A stretch of DNA of 64,000 nucleotides from an uncultured bacterium. Its GTDB lineage: Bacteria; Desulfobacterota; Desulfobaccia; Desulfobaccales; 0-14-0-80-60-11. Shown here one piece after another: positions 16,914-25,106 of this stretch. The stretch covers positions 1 through 64,000 of the forward strand of contig CALEAV010000003.1 in NCBI GenBank assembly GCA_937943575.1. Direction: 5' to 3'. A program made the translations under genes and the position numbers. The stretch's first letter is position 1. Each line of letters begins with the position of its first letter. The notes under the pieces were generated by a model. The model made no database searches, was not told the origin of the DNA, and saw only the letters and a program-made list of their open reading frames with translations.

Positions 16914-18188
16914 TCAGGCGGAGATTTCCAGCAACCTCGTCAGCACCTGGTGGGCGGCCGGGGCCGGCGCCGGCAGGACGGGCCGGAGGAAGAGGGGGAG
17001 GCCGTCCTGGCGGCAGGCCACCTCCTCCACCTCAATGCCTTCCAGAGCCGCCGGCAGGCCCACCGCCGCCTGGGCCGCGGTGCGGTCCTCCCAGGGCCCC
17101 ACCGCCACCACCGGCACCTGGCGGCGGCTAAGCTCCCGGCGGGTCCCCTCCGGGAGCAGCCAGAAGAGATCGGCCCCGGTGACCAGGACGGCGTCCACCT
17201 CGCCCCAGTCCACCGGCTCCCAGTGGCACCGCGGGGGATCTCCCTCCCTGAAGTCCGGGGCCCCGGGGCTTCCCAGGCGGGTGAGGAGGAGGTGGTAGAG
17301 CCCGGCGCTGTTGAAGTCGCTGGCCAAGGGGAAAAGGAAGTAGCGCCGCTCGGGCCTCAGGTCCCGGACCAGGGCCGCCAGGGCGGCAAAGCGCGCCCTT
17401 GCCCCCTCACCGTAGGCCAGGCCCCGGCCGGCGAAGATCACCCCCACCTCCCCCTGGCGCAGGAAATCCGCCAGCCGGCTTGCCCCTTTGACGGCCTGGG
17501 CGGCGCCTCTCCCGGCCACCAGGTCGTGCACCGCCCGGATGAGCTCCAGGTCCCGCCCCGGAGCCGTCTTGACGAAGACCTGGCAGAAGCGGGCCAGCTC
17601 GGTGCGGTGCAGGTCCACCGCCGCCAGCCGCCGGTCCTCGGCCCCCCGCTCGGTGAAGCGCCCCCGGGCAAAGAAGGCATAGCGGGTCAGGTGCCGGGGG
17701 CAGGCATGCAGGGGGTTGGCCCCCCAGTAGATGACCGTGTCGGCCTCATCCCGGAGGAAGTCCAGGGGCGCATGATAGATCTCTTCGGTGAGGAGGGCCT
17801 GGTAGTAGGGGGCCATGAGGTGCAGGTCGGCGGGCTCCAGGCGGGCCCGGAAGCGCCGGGCCAGCGCCATGGCCGCCTCCTGGGCCCGGCAGCCTGAGGC
17901 GGTGAGGCCGAAGACCACCGGCCGCCGGGCTTGGGCCAAAAGCTCCACCGCCCGCTTTAGGGCTTCCCCCTCGCCCACCTCCCGGCGCCGGCCCCGGTGC
18001 CGGATGAAGGGCGCCGTCAGCCGGCGCCGGGGCTCCCCGGGGTGGAATTTTTTGGTGCCCAGGAATTTGGCGGCGCCCCAGGCGCAGACATTGTGGACTG
18101 TCACCCCCTGCTCTGCCTCCACCAGGTCAATGTCATCGCACAGGCAGGCACAGCCGGGGCAGATGTGGGATTCCCAGGGTCCGGGCAT
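16914..18188 (-). CDS. fwdB: FwdB/FmdB-like molybdo/tungstopterin subunit
   Basis: 424 residues of the formylmethanofuran dehydrogenase subunit B family. CPGCACLCDDI at 10-20 and VCAWGAAKF supply the four Cys of the N-terminal 4Fe-4S cluster (10, 13, 17, 35). FGLTASGCRAQE at about 94-104 carries the Cys (100) that in FwdB ligates Mo or W. The rest (VIYWGANPLHACPRH, GRGLAYGEGARARF, LFPLASDFNSAG) follows the molybdopterin-binding fold. In the family this site interconverts CO2 and formate. The FwdD subunit, needed for full cofactor binding in methanogens, is missing here. ATG at 18188 has AGAGGTCAC upstream; a TTG at 18206 is in frame. First gene of the nine-gene operon. Confidence 0.87.
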   Translation of the reverse strand: MPGPWESHICPGCACLCDDIDLVEAEQGVTVHNVCAWGAAKFLGTKKFHPGEPRRRLTAPFIRHRGRRREVGEGEALKRAVELLAQARRPVVFGLTASGCRAQEAAMALARRFRARLEPADLHLMAPYYQALLTEEIYHAPLDFLRDEADTVIYWGANPLHACPRHLTRYAFFARGRFTERGAEDRRLAAVDLHRTELARFCQVFVKTAPGRDLELIRAVHDLVAGRGAAQAVKGASRLADFLRQGEVGVIFAGRGLAYGEGARARFAALAALVRDLRPERRYFLFPLASDFNSAGLYHLLLTRLGSPGAPDFREGDPPRCHWEPVDWGEVDAVLVTGADLFWLLPEGTRRELSRRQVPVVAVGPWEDRTAAQAAVGLPAALEGIEVEEVACRQDGLPLFLRPVLPAPAPAAHQVLTRLLEISA

Positions 18189-18404
18189 GTGACCTCTGCA
18201 CCCCAACGGGTCTAAACATCACCATTGTAGCAGTTTTGAGAAGGGGTTTGAAGGAAAAAGCAGGTGAAGGCCGGCCCGGTCCGGCGGGACAGGAAAGGAC
18301 CGCCCCAGACCGGCGGGTCGGGAAATGCCCCGCCCGGCCGGGGAAGGGCCGCAATGGGAGCCTTCCCCGGGCCCGGGGGATTCCCGGCGGCGGGCCCGGG
18401 GGGA
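18189..18404. other. leader region of the Fwd/Hdr operon
   Basis: About 216 bases between the FwdB-like start and the stop of the small membrane gene, both on the minus strand. A short AT-richer patch at 18215-18260 may hold the operon promoter, but I could not define a -35/-10 pair. No gene is seen. Confidence 0.35.
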
Positions 18405-18569
18405 CTACCGGAGGCGCATGAGCCAGATGGCCAAAGCCACCACCGCCAGGGCAGCCACAAATACCAGGTGGGGATGATCGAAAAAGCGGGAGAAGGCCGT
18501 GTGCAGGAGGGAGGAGGCCTCCGTCACCAGGCTTTTCCCCAACGCGCCCAACATCAGGAGATATTCCAT
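18405..18569 (-). CDS. 54-residue single-span membrane protein
   Basis: A short frame of 54 codons beginning MEYLLMLGALGKSLVTEASS and ending with a hydrophobic helix rich in Val, Ala and Leu (about residues 34-50) that closes with a basic WLMRLR tail. The middle part is amphipathic (LLHTAFSRFFDHPH). GGAGAAGCAC precedes the ATG at good spacing. The gene lies upstream of the Fwd/Hdr operon on the same strand, with about 216 bases between. The positive C-terminus suggests an N-out/C-in topology. No family was recognised and it may be lineage-specific. Confidence 0.6.
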   Translation of the reverse strand: MEYLLMLGALGKSLVTEASSLLHTAFSRFFDHPHLVFVAALAVVALAIWLMRLR

Positions 18570-18889
18570 GTGCTTCTCCGGAGTGTGCCGATGCCGTGGC
18601 GAACTGCGCCTGGCGGAAGTGGGCCCGGGCCACCGAATTTTTCCCGGCAGGGCAGGGGAACCCAGGCCGGGCGTCCCCCCTGACGCTCCTTGCCCCCCTG
18701 CCGGCCGCTGCGGCGAACAGGGCCGGCGGTCACAAGCCCGGAAGCACCGATGTCACCCCCCTGTCCTTCCGCCGCCGACGCCCGCCGTTTCAGGGCGGCA
18801 GGCGCCCTGGCTGCCAAGCCCGTGGGCCCCGGGGAGGGCGCGGGGGCCCTGGCCTGATTATACCCGACCGGACAGCAAAGCAAGAGTCC
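18570..18889. other. 320-base gap, nothing recognised
   Basis: GC-rich sequence between two minus-strand genes. The minus strand has a TATAAT box (plus strand ATTATA near 18855-18861) that could be a -10 element for a transcript through the small membrane gene, but no convincing -35 pairs with it. No gene or RNA is recognised. Confidence 0.3.
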
Positions 18890-19279
18890 TCACCGGTCCG
18901 GAGGGGTCATCATCCAGGTATCAATGGGCAGATTGAAATGCTGGATGGTGGTGTTGAGGCGCAGCCAGTATTTGTAGTCCGTCTCCTTTTCCAGGATGAG
19001 GACGATGCCGGCCCTTTTCCCCGTCTGCAGGCTGTAGTAGAGGGCCTGGCCGATGGCCTCCGCCCATTTGGGACCGAAGTCGAACTCCACCGCATGGGTG
19101 TCGGTGAGACAGTCACACCGGGTCTTGTCCGGCAGGAGGTATTCCACGATGCCCTGGTGTTCCCGGCACCATTGGCGCTGATACCAGGATTCCGGGAGCT
19201 GGCGGGCCCCCAGGACGGGGAGCGCCGGGGCCAGGATCAGTGCCAGGATGACGGCGAGGGCCCATTGCTGCGGTCGCAT
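18890..19279 (-). CDS. secreted nuclease-fold-like protein
   Basis: 129 residues. The ATG at 19279 has GGAG 6 bases upstream and opens a signal peptide (residues 1-23, PALPVLGA). The mature part reads WCREHQGIVEYLLPDKTRCDCLTD, then HAVEFDFGPKWAEAIGQALY and TGKRAGIVLILEKE. The order D...E-x-D/K with the Q-A-L-Y-Y helix resembles a PD-(D/E)XK nuclease-like core. Small secreted proteins of this type occur widely in proteobacteria and remain uncharacterised. Two Cys pairs could form a disulfide in the periplasm. The nuclease assignment is a structural guess from motif spacing. Confidence 0.6.
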   Translation of the reverse strand: MRPQQWALAVILALILAPALPVLGARQLPESWYQRQWCREHQGIVEYLLPDKTRCDCLTDTHAVEFDFGPKWAEAIGQALYYSLQTGKRAGIVLILEKETDYKYWLRLNTTIQHFNLPIDTWMMTPPDR

Positions 19280-19415
19280 GGGGGTCTCCTTTTTTGCGCC
19301 TTCCGGGCAGCGCAGGCGGCCGCCCCCGCCGTCGTGGCGACAGCAAGGCCGCAAACGTCCGGTGGGGACCCGGCCCGGCCTCAGCCCTTCCGGGCAGGAG
19401 GGGAGCTCCCGGCAT

Positions 19416-19447
19416 GGCCGGGGCGGCTGCCGGCCGGTCTTTTTCCC
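19416..19447 (+). terminator. orphan terminator-like hairpin
   Basis: GGCCGG (19416-19421) pairs with CCGGCC (19430-19435) and is followed by GGTCTTTTT, the shape of a rho-independent terminator reading on the plus strand. No plus-strand gene precedes it within this window section, so it may end a short leader or an unannotated transcript upstream of the hybrid kinase. Confidence 0.4.
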
Positions 19448-19558
19448 CCCCCTGCCTCAGTCTCTTATTATCCCAACTTCACGGCGGAGGCCAGCAGGAA
19501 AGAGGGGATTCCCTAAATGAGTTTAAGTTAATAATTGGAGTAGTCCGATAAAAAGACA

Positions 19559-19646
19559 GACAGTCCCATCTGCACATGGGCGGAGAGTGCGACCTGGGCC
19601 GGGTCCGGTTCGGCCTGCGACAGTCCCATCTGCACATGGGCGGAGA
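19559..19646 (+). repeat. two 28-base direct repeats in the kinase leader
   Basis: The sequence GACAGTCCCATCTGCACATG (continuing GGCGGAGA) occurs at 19559-19586 and again at 19619-19646, exactly 60 bases apart. Each copy contains the inverted repeat CCCAT-N6-ATGGG. The second copy ends with the GGAGA that serves as ribosome site for the kinase ATG at 19654. Paired operator sites or a duplicated leader hairpin are both possible. Confidence 0.75.
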
Positions 19647-19653
19647 ACTCAGG

Positions 19654-22600
19654 ATGTCAGCAGTTCCTGCCAGTGCCGGCTCCAGGGAAAAACTGGCGGA
19701 CAGGGTGGCGCTTCCTTCCCTGTGGCCGCAGGTCCTGGAGTCCGCCGGCATCTGCCTGTGGCTGGTGGCCTTGGAGGAGGCCGGCCCCCGGACGCTGTTC
19801 CTCACTTCGGCGGCCAGCGGTCTGCTGGGACGGCCCCGGGAGAGCCTGCTCCTGGATCCGGGCTATGCCTGGGAGGCGGTGCACCCCGAGGACCGGGGCC
19901 GGGTGCGCCAGGCATGGGAACAGCTCCTGCAGGGCCGCCCCGTCTCCGGGGAGGTGCGCCTCCTCACCCCCCGCCGGGAGATCCGCTGGGTCAGGGTGGA
20001 GGCCATCCCTCTCTTCGGGGAGACCCCCGAGAGCCGCTTGGTGGCCGTCTGGGCCATCGATCTCACTCCCCTCCGACAGGCCCTCAACCAAGGCCGGGAG
20101 GCCGAAGCCCGCCTTCGGGCAGTCTTCTCCCTCCCCTCCTTGGGGGTGGCCGTCCTCTCCCCCCACGGGGACGTGGTGGAGGCCAATCGGGCCTTTACCG
20201 ACATGCTGGACCCCGGCGGGGTGCTCCTGGAGACCTGCCGTCAGCTGTTTGAGGCCCTCTGTCATTCCTCCGAAGATTTTCAACAGGTGGAAAAGCGGTA
20301 TCTCCGGGCCGACCACCAGACGGTCTCTGTCCGGGTGAGCCTCAGCCTGGTGCGGGATGAGGCCGGGGCCCCGGTGGGGGGTCTGGCCCTGGTGGAAAAC
20401 CTCACCGGCCAGCGCCGCACCGAGGAGGCCCTGCGCCAGAGCCGGGAGCGCTTCCGCCTCCTCTATGACCGGGCGCCGCTGGCCTACCAGACCCTGGATG
20501 CCGACGGCCGCCTCCTGGATGTCAACCAGACCTGGCTGGAGATGACCGGTTACTCCCGGGAGGAGGTCCTGGACCGGTGGTTCGGCGCCTTTCTCACCCC
20601 CGAGTCGGCGCCCCTCTTTGAACAGGTCTTTTTTGCCCTGAAACAGGGCAGCGAGATCACGGAGGTGGAGCTGACCCTGGCCTGCCGGGACGGCCGGCAC
20701 CTGCCGGTGGCCCTTGCCGGCAAACGGCTGACGGATGAAGCCGGGCGATTCCAGCAGGCCCTGTTGTTGGCGGCGGACATCTCCCGGCGCCAGGAGGCGG
20801 AGGAGGCCCTGAGGCGCTCGGAGCTGCGCTACCGCACCCTGGTGGAGCAGATCCCGGCCATCACCTACACCGCCCGGGCCGACGACTTCACCGCCAAGCT
20901 CTTTGTCAGTCCCCAGGCCCAGACCATCCTGGGCTTCTCCTGGTCCGACTATGAGCAGGACCCGGATCTGTGGCGCCGGCGGCTGCACCCGGAGGACCGG
21001 GAATGGGTGCTGGCCGACATGGCCCGGTGCCAGGCGGAGGGCACTCCCTTTGCGGCGGAATACCGCATGCTCACCGCCGACAACCGGGTGGTCTGGCTCC
21101 GGGACGAAGCCCGCCTCATCACCGATGTGGATGGCCGCCCCCTGGTGCTCCAGGGGGTCATTCTGGACATCACCGCCCGGCGGCAGGCGGAGAGCGAGCG
21201 GGAGACCTACCATCAGCTCCTGACCGCCACCTTCAATGCCTTCCAGGACCTCATCGTGGTGGTGGACCGGGATCTCAAGGTGGTGATGAGCAACTGGCGG
21301 CCCGGTTTTCATGGTCCGGAGCCTCTCCCCCAGGCGTTGTGCCTCCAGGTGTTTGCCCAGCGCACCGAGCCCTGCACCCCCTGTCTGGTGCAAGAGGTCT
21401 TTTCCCATGGGCGCATGCAGGTCCGGGAAGTCATTGTCGCCGATGGCCGTCACCTGGAGATGCGGGTCTTCCCGGTCACGGATGAGCATGGGCAGGTGAA
21501 CCTGGTGGTGAAGCAGGTGGTGGACATCACCGCCCGGCGCCGGTCGGAGGAGGCCCTCAGGCGCAGCGAAGAGAATTACCGCCTCCTGGTGGGCAGCATC
21601 CCCGGAGTGGTCTTCCGGGGCTATGCCGACTGGCGGATTGAGGTCTTCGATGACCAGGTGGAGAAGCTCACCGGCTACCCCCGGGAGGACTTCACCTCCG
21701 GCCGCCTGAAATGGTGCGACCTGATCCTGCCCGAGGATCTGCCCGAGGCCCGGCGCCTCTTTCTGGAGGCCCTGAAGGGGGACCGCTCCTATGTGCGCTC
21801 CTACCGCATCCGCCACCGGGAGGGGCACCCGGTGTGGGTCCAGGCCCGGGGGCAGATCATCCTGGATGCCGACGGGCGCCTCGACCACGTCATCGGCGTC
21901 TGTTTCGATATCAGCGCCCAAAAGAAGATTGAAGAGCAGCTGGCCACCGAAAAGGAACGCCTGGCGGTGACCCTGCGCTCCATCGGCGACGGGGTGATCG
22001 CCACCGACACCCGGGGGGGCATCGTCCTGATGAACGATGTGGCGGAACGCCTCACCGGCTGGACCCAGGCCGGGGCCCAGGGACTGCCGGCCACCCGGGT
22101 GTTCTGTCTGAATGGGGAGAAGGATGGCCACCCGGTGGACCCGGTCCATGAGGTGATCCGCACCGGCCAGCCCTTGAGGCTGCCCAACCACGCCCTGTTG
22201 GTGCCCAGGGACGGGGAGGCCCGGAGCATCTCCGTCACCGCCGCACCCATAGTGGACCGGGGGGGCCGGGTGGACGGGGTGGTCCTGGTCTTTCAGGACA
22301 TCACCGTGCGCAAGCAACTGGAGGCGGAATTCCGCAAGATTGAAAAGCTCTCCTCCCTGAGCATCCTGGCGGGGGGGATTGCCCACGATTTCAACAACAT
22401 CCTCACCGGCATCCTGGGGAATCTCTCTCTGGCCATGATCGCCCACCAGGATCCGGACCTGCTTCTCCCCCGGCTGGCGGAAGCGGAGCGGGCCGCCTTG
22501 CGGGCCCGGGACCTGGTGCAGCAGCTCCTCACCTTTGCCAAGGGTGAGGCGCCGGTGAAGGAGGTGGCCTCGCTGCCGGACCTTATCCGGGAGAGCGCCA

Positions 22601-23457
22601 ACTTTACCACCCGGGGCTCCCCCGCCCGGGTGGTCTTCTATTTGGCCCCGGACCTGAAACCGGCGGAGGTGGACCCGGCCCAGTTCAGCCAGGTCATTCA
22701 GAACCTTATCCTCAATGCGGTGCAGGCCATGCCCCAGGGGGGCACCATCTGGGTGACGGCGGACAACATCCACCTGGGGGCGGACAGCGGCCTGCCCCTG
22801 CCGGAAGGGCCCTACATCCGGATTGCCGTCAAGGATCAGGGGGTCGGCATCCCCCAAAACTATCTCTCCAAGATCTTCGACCCCTATTTCTCCACCAAAC
22901 CCAAGGGGAGCGGCCTGGGGCTGGCCACCGCTTATTCCATCATCAAGAATCACGGCGGCTACATGACGGTGTCCTCCCAGGTCGGACAGGGGACGGTGTT
23001 CCACCTCTATCTGCCCGCCTCGGCCAAGGAAGCCCCGCCCCCGCGCCTCCGTTCCCCGGCGGAGCCCATCCCGGGTCAGGGCCGGGTGCTGGTCATGGAC
23101 GACGACGAGATGGTGCGCAGCGTGGCCGGCAAGATTCTCACCCACCTGGGCTATGAAGCCGACTTCGCCGGGGACGGCGAGGAAGCCCTCAGCCTCTATG
23201 CCGCCGCCCAGGAAGCGGGCCGCCCCTTTGATGTGGTGATCATGGACCTCACCATCCCCGGAGGGCTGGGCGGCAAGGAAGCCATCCGCCGGCTGCTGGC
23301 CCTGGATCCCCAGGCCCGGGCCATCGTCTCCAGCGGCTACGCCGATGACCCCATCCTGACCAATTATCAGGAGTACGGCTTTAAAGGGGTCATCCGCAAA
23401 CCTTACCGCATCCACACCTTCAGTCAGGAACTGGCCCGGGTCATCAGCCTCTCCTGA
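19654..23457 (+). CDS. hybrid histidine kinase with about seven PAS domains
   Basis: 1267 residues. About seven PAS segments follow one another, each starting like FRLLYDRAPLAYQ, YRTLVEQIPAIT or YRLLVGSIPGVVF. The fifth contains C-x10-CTPC (TEPCTPC). Then come a HisKA box GGIAHDFNN near 910, the HATPase N box NLILNAVQAMP and G boxes DQGVGIP and GSGLGLA, and a C-terminal receiver (VMDDDE, acceptor Asp in VIMDLTIPG near 1198, Lys in IRKPYR). No membrane helix is visible, so it is a cytosolic sensor. ATG at 19654 is chosen because GGAGAACTCAGG precedes it; an upstream ATG at 19576 lies in the repeat. No partner regulator is adjacent. Confidence 0.9.
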   Translation: MSAVPASAGSREKLADRVALPSLWPQVLESAGICLWLVALEEAGPRTLFLTSAASGLLGRPRESLLLDPGYAWEAVHPEDRGRVRQAWEQLLQGRPVSGEVRLLTPRREIRWVRVEAIPLFGETPESRLVAVWAIDLTPLRQALNQGREAEARLRAVFSLPSLGVAVLSPHGDVVEANRAFTDMLDPGGVLLETCRQLFEALCHSSEDFQQVEKRYLRADHQTVSVRVSLSLVRDEAGAPVGGLALVENLTGQRRTEEALRQSRERFRLLYDRAPLAYQTLDADGRLLDVNQTWLEMTGYSREEVLDRWFGAFLTPESAPLFEQVFFALKQGSEITEVELTLACRDGRHLPVALAGKRLTDEAGRFQQALLLAADISRRQEAEEALRRSELRYRTLVEQIPAITYTARADDFTAKLFVSPQAQTILGFSWSDYEQDPDLWRRRLHPEDREWVLADMARCQAEGTPFAAEYRMLTADNRVVWLRDEARLITDVDGRPLVLQGVILDITARRQAESERETYHQLLTATFNAFQDLIVVVDRDLKVVMSNWRPGFHGPEPLPQALCLQVFAQRTEPCTPCLVQEVFSHGRMQVREVIVADGRHLEMRVFPVTDEHGQVNLVVKQVVDITARRRSEEALRRSEENYRLLVGSIPGVVFRGYADWRIEVFDDQVEKLTGYPREDFTSGRLKWCDLILPEDLPEARRLFLEALKGDRSYVRSYRIRHREGHPVWVQARGQIILDADGRLDHVIGVCFDISAQKKIEEQLATEKERLAVTLRSIGDGVIATDTRGGIVLMNDVAERLTGWTQAGAQGLPATRVFCLNGEKDGHPVDPVHEVIRTGQPLRLPNHALLVPRDGEARSISVTAAPIVDRGGRVDGVVLVFQDITVRKQLEAEFRKIEKLSSLSILAGGIAHDFNNILTGILGNLSLAMIAHQDPDLLLPRLAEAERAALRARDLVQQLLTFAKGEAPVKEVASLPDLIRESANFTTRGSPARVVFYLAPDLKPAEVDPAQFSQVIQNLILNAVQAMPQGGTIWVTADNIHLGADSGLPLPEGPYIRIAVKDQGVGIPQNYLSKIFDPYFSTKPKGSGLGLATAYSIIKNHGGYMTVSSQVGQGTVFHLYLPASAKEAPPPRLRSPAEPIPGQGRVLVMDDDEMVRSVAGKILTHLGYEADFAGDGEEALSLYAAAQEAGRPFDVVIMDLTIPGGLGGKEAIRRLLALDPQARAIVSSGYADDPILTNYQEYGFKGVIRKPYRIHTFSQELARVISLS

Positions 23458-23720
23458 CCACCCCGGATCAGGACCAGGCGGAAGAAGGCATGACGGTGTC
23501 AGGGGCCGGTCATCCCTGCCCTGAAGCCCGGATTTCTCCCGGACTGGCCCCCTGGGTTACTGAGGCCTCCGGATCTGGCGGGCAGCGGGGCTGTCCCCCG
23601 CCTTGCCGCCGGTCTCACGGTCCAGGCCCGCCGCCGGGCCCGGAGTTGGGGCCGCGTCGGCATGCCGCCCCTCCCGGACATCCTCCCCGCCCCTCATCGT
23701 CGCCTGCGCCTGACCTCGCC
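23458..23720. other. intergenic, nothing recognised
   Basis: Most of the 317 bases between the kinase and the chemotaxis receptor is GC-rich without a recognisable gene, RNA or terminator. The promoter element described separately fills the last part. Confidence 0.35.
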
Positions 23721-23748
23721 TAAAGTTTTCCCCCAAACCAGCCGATGG
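23721..23748 (+). promoter_or_regulatory. sigma-28 (FliA)-type promoter of the MCP gene
   Basis: TAAAGTTT at 23721-23728 and GCCGATGG at 23741-23748 match the sigma-28 consensus TAAAGTTT-N11-GCCGATAA, with a 12-base spacer here. It lies 27 bases before the ATG of a chemotaxis receptor, the classical kind of FliA target. Confidence 0.7.
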
Positions 23749-23774
23749 GGGAAATGGGAGGCGGGGAGAGAAGC

Positions 23775-24845
23775 ATGAGCCGGAGGCGCGCTTCCTATAG
23801 CCTGTTTCTGGTTCTGGGGCTGAGCCTGGCGGCGCTCATCCTCCTGGGACTGGCGGGCTGGTGGTGGTTCAGCCGGCTGGCGGCGCTGGCGGACCTGGCC
23901 CCGGCCGCTCCAACCGGCCCGGGGATGGGGCCGCTGCGGGAGCTTAAGGAGACGGCGGCGGGGGCCCGGAGGTGGTTTCCCCTCCTCGCCCTGGCGCTGA
24001 CGATCCTTCTGGGAGGCTGGGGCGGCTGGTCGGTGCGGCAGGCGGCCCGTCATCTGCACCGCCGGGAGAAAGAGTGGTGGGCCAGCGCCGAGCAGGTGGC
24101 GGCCGCCTCCCGGCAGGTGGCGGCGGCCAGCGAGCATCTGGCGGTGGGGGCCCAAAAACAGGCCGCCTCCCTGGAACAGGCCGCGGCGGCGGTGGCCGAG
24201 ATCACCACGCTCATCCAGCAAAACGCCCAAAACACCCTGGAGGCCGCCCGGTTGGTGGACAATTCCCGGGCCTCCATGAAAAGCAGTCATAAATTGCTGC
24301 GCAGCACCAAGGACACCATCGCCCGCATCCGGGAGGCCGGGGAGAAGATGGCCGCCATCGTCAAGGCCATTGACGAGATCGCCTTCCAGACCAACCTCCT
24401 GTCCCTCAACGCCGCGGTGGAGGCGGCCCGGGCCGGAGAGGCCGGCAGCGGCTTTGCGGTGGTGGCCAACGAGGTGCGCCGCCTGGCGCAGCACAGCGCC
24501 AGCTCGGCCCAGGAGACGGAAGGCCTCATCCGGGACAGCCTCCGGGCCATCCAGGAAGGCTGGCAGCTGGTGGAGGATTCTCTGAAGGAATTCTACCGCA
24601 TGGGGGATGATGCCAAACTGGTCTCCGAGCTCTTCTCCGTCATCAGTCAGGCCTCCGGAGAGCAGCAGGCCCGGATTGAGGAGATCAACCGGGCCATGGG
24701 GGACATCACCCAGGTGATGCAACAGGTGGCCGCCAGCGCCCAGGAGACCAGCTCCGCCTCCCAGGAGCTCACCGCCCAGGCGGAGCAGATGCGCCGCAGT
24801 CTCGCCCACCTTCTGGAGGAGACACCGGACCATTCCGGAAAGTGA
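23775..24845 (+). CDS. methyl-accepting chemotaxis protein
   Basis: About 356 residues. Two membrane helices (about 9-31 and 65-87) enclose a periplasmic loop of only some 30 residues, so there is little room for a ligand domain and no PAS or HAMP is obvious. The cytoplasmic coiled coil follows, with the conserved hairpin tip [20 protein letters not shown] followed by [20 protein letters not shown]. Methylation-type repeats ([20 protein letters not shown]) lie near the end. It would signal to CheA/CheW, which are not in this window. ATG at 23775 has GGGGAGAGAAGC before it; an upstream in-frame ATG at 23745 overlaps the promoter. Confidence 0.9.
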   Translation: MSRRRASYSLFLVLGLSLAALILLGLAGWWWFSRLAALADLAPAAPTGPGMGPLRELKETAAGARRWFPLLALALTILLGGWGGWSVRQAARHLHRREKEWWASAEQVAAASRQVAAASEHLAVGAQKQAASLEQAAAAVAEITTLIQQNAQNTLEAARLVDNSRASMKSSHKLLRSTKDTIARIREAGEKMAAIVKAIDEIAFQTNLLSLNAAVEAARAGEAGSGFAVVANEVRRLAQHSASSAQETEGLIRDSLRAIQEGWQLVEDSLKEFYRMGDDAKLVSELFSVISQASGEQQARIEEINRAMGDITQVMQQVAASAQETSSASQELTAQAEQMRRSLAHLLEETPDHSGK

Positions 24846-25106
24846 CACGAAGCCTCCCGGAGGTTCCTTTGCCTTCTACCCCCGCAGCTGAGAGCCAGGC
24901 GAGGTGAGTTGTCATCCGAGCCCCCGGGCGTCCGGGTCCTTTGCGCGGTATCACGGCAGCCGCCAGGCAGGGGCCACCCCCGTGGGAGAAGCGCAGCCGG
25001 GGCCAAGGAGGCCTCTTTCCCCCTGCCTGGTCTGGGCGCCGCCGTCTCGCCGCCGGAAGCAGACGGTCTGGTGCCGGCCGCGCCTGCCGGGAGGCCGGCC
25101 GCATTT
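24846..25106. other. convergent gap, nothing recognised
   Basis: 261 bases between the converging MCP and acetyltransferase genes. I looked for terminators and for riboswitch-type folds and found none that could be supported. Confidence 0.35.

Noticed and set aside
15008-18188. Functional formylmethanofuran dehydrogenase
   Set aside because: The FwdA-like protein lacks the HxH and Asp ligands, and FwdC and FwdD are missing, so formyl transfer to methanofuran is not supported.
19657-23415. A 1252-codon minus-strand frame antisense to the PAS kinase
   Set aside because: The plus strand holds an unmistakable kinase; the antisense frame has no family features.
24846-25106. Cobalamin riboswitch
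   Set aside because: GCCAGGCAGG and similar pieces looked suggestive, but the conserved core and order of elements are absent, and neither neighbour is a cobalamin gene.
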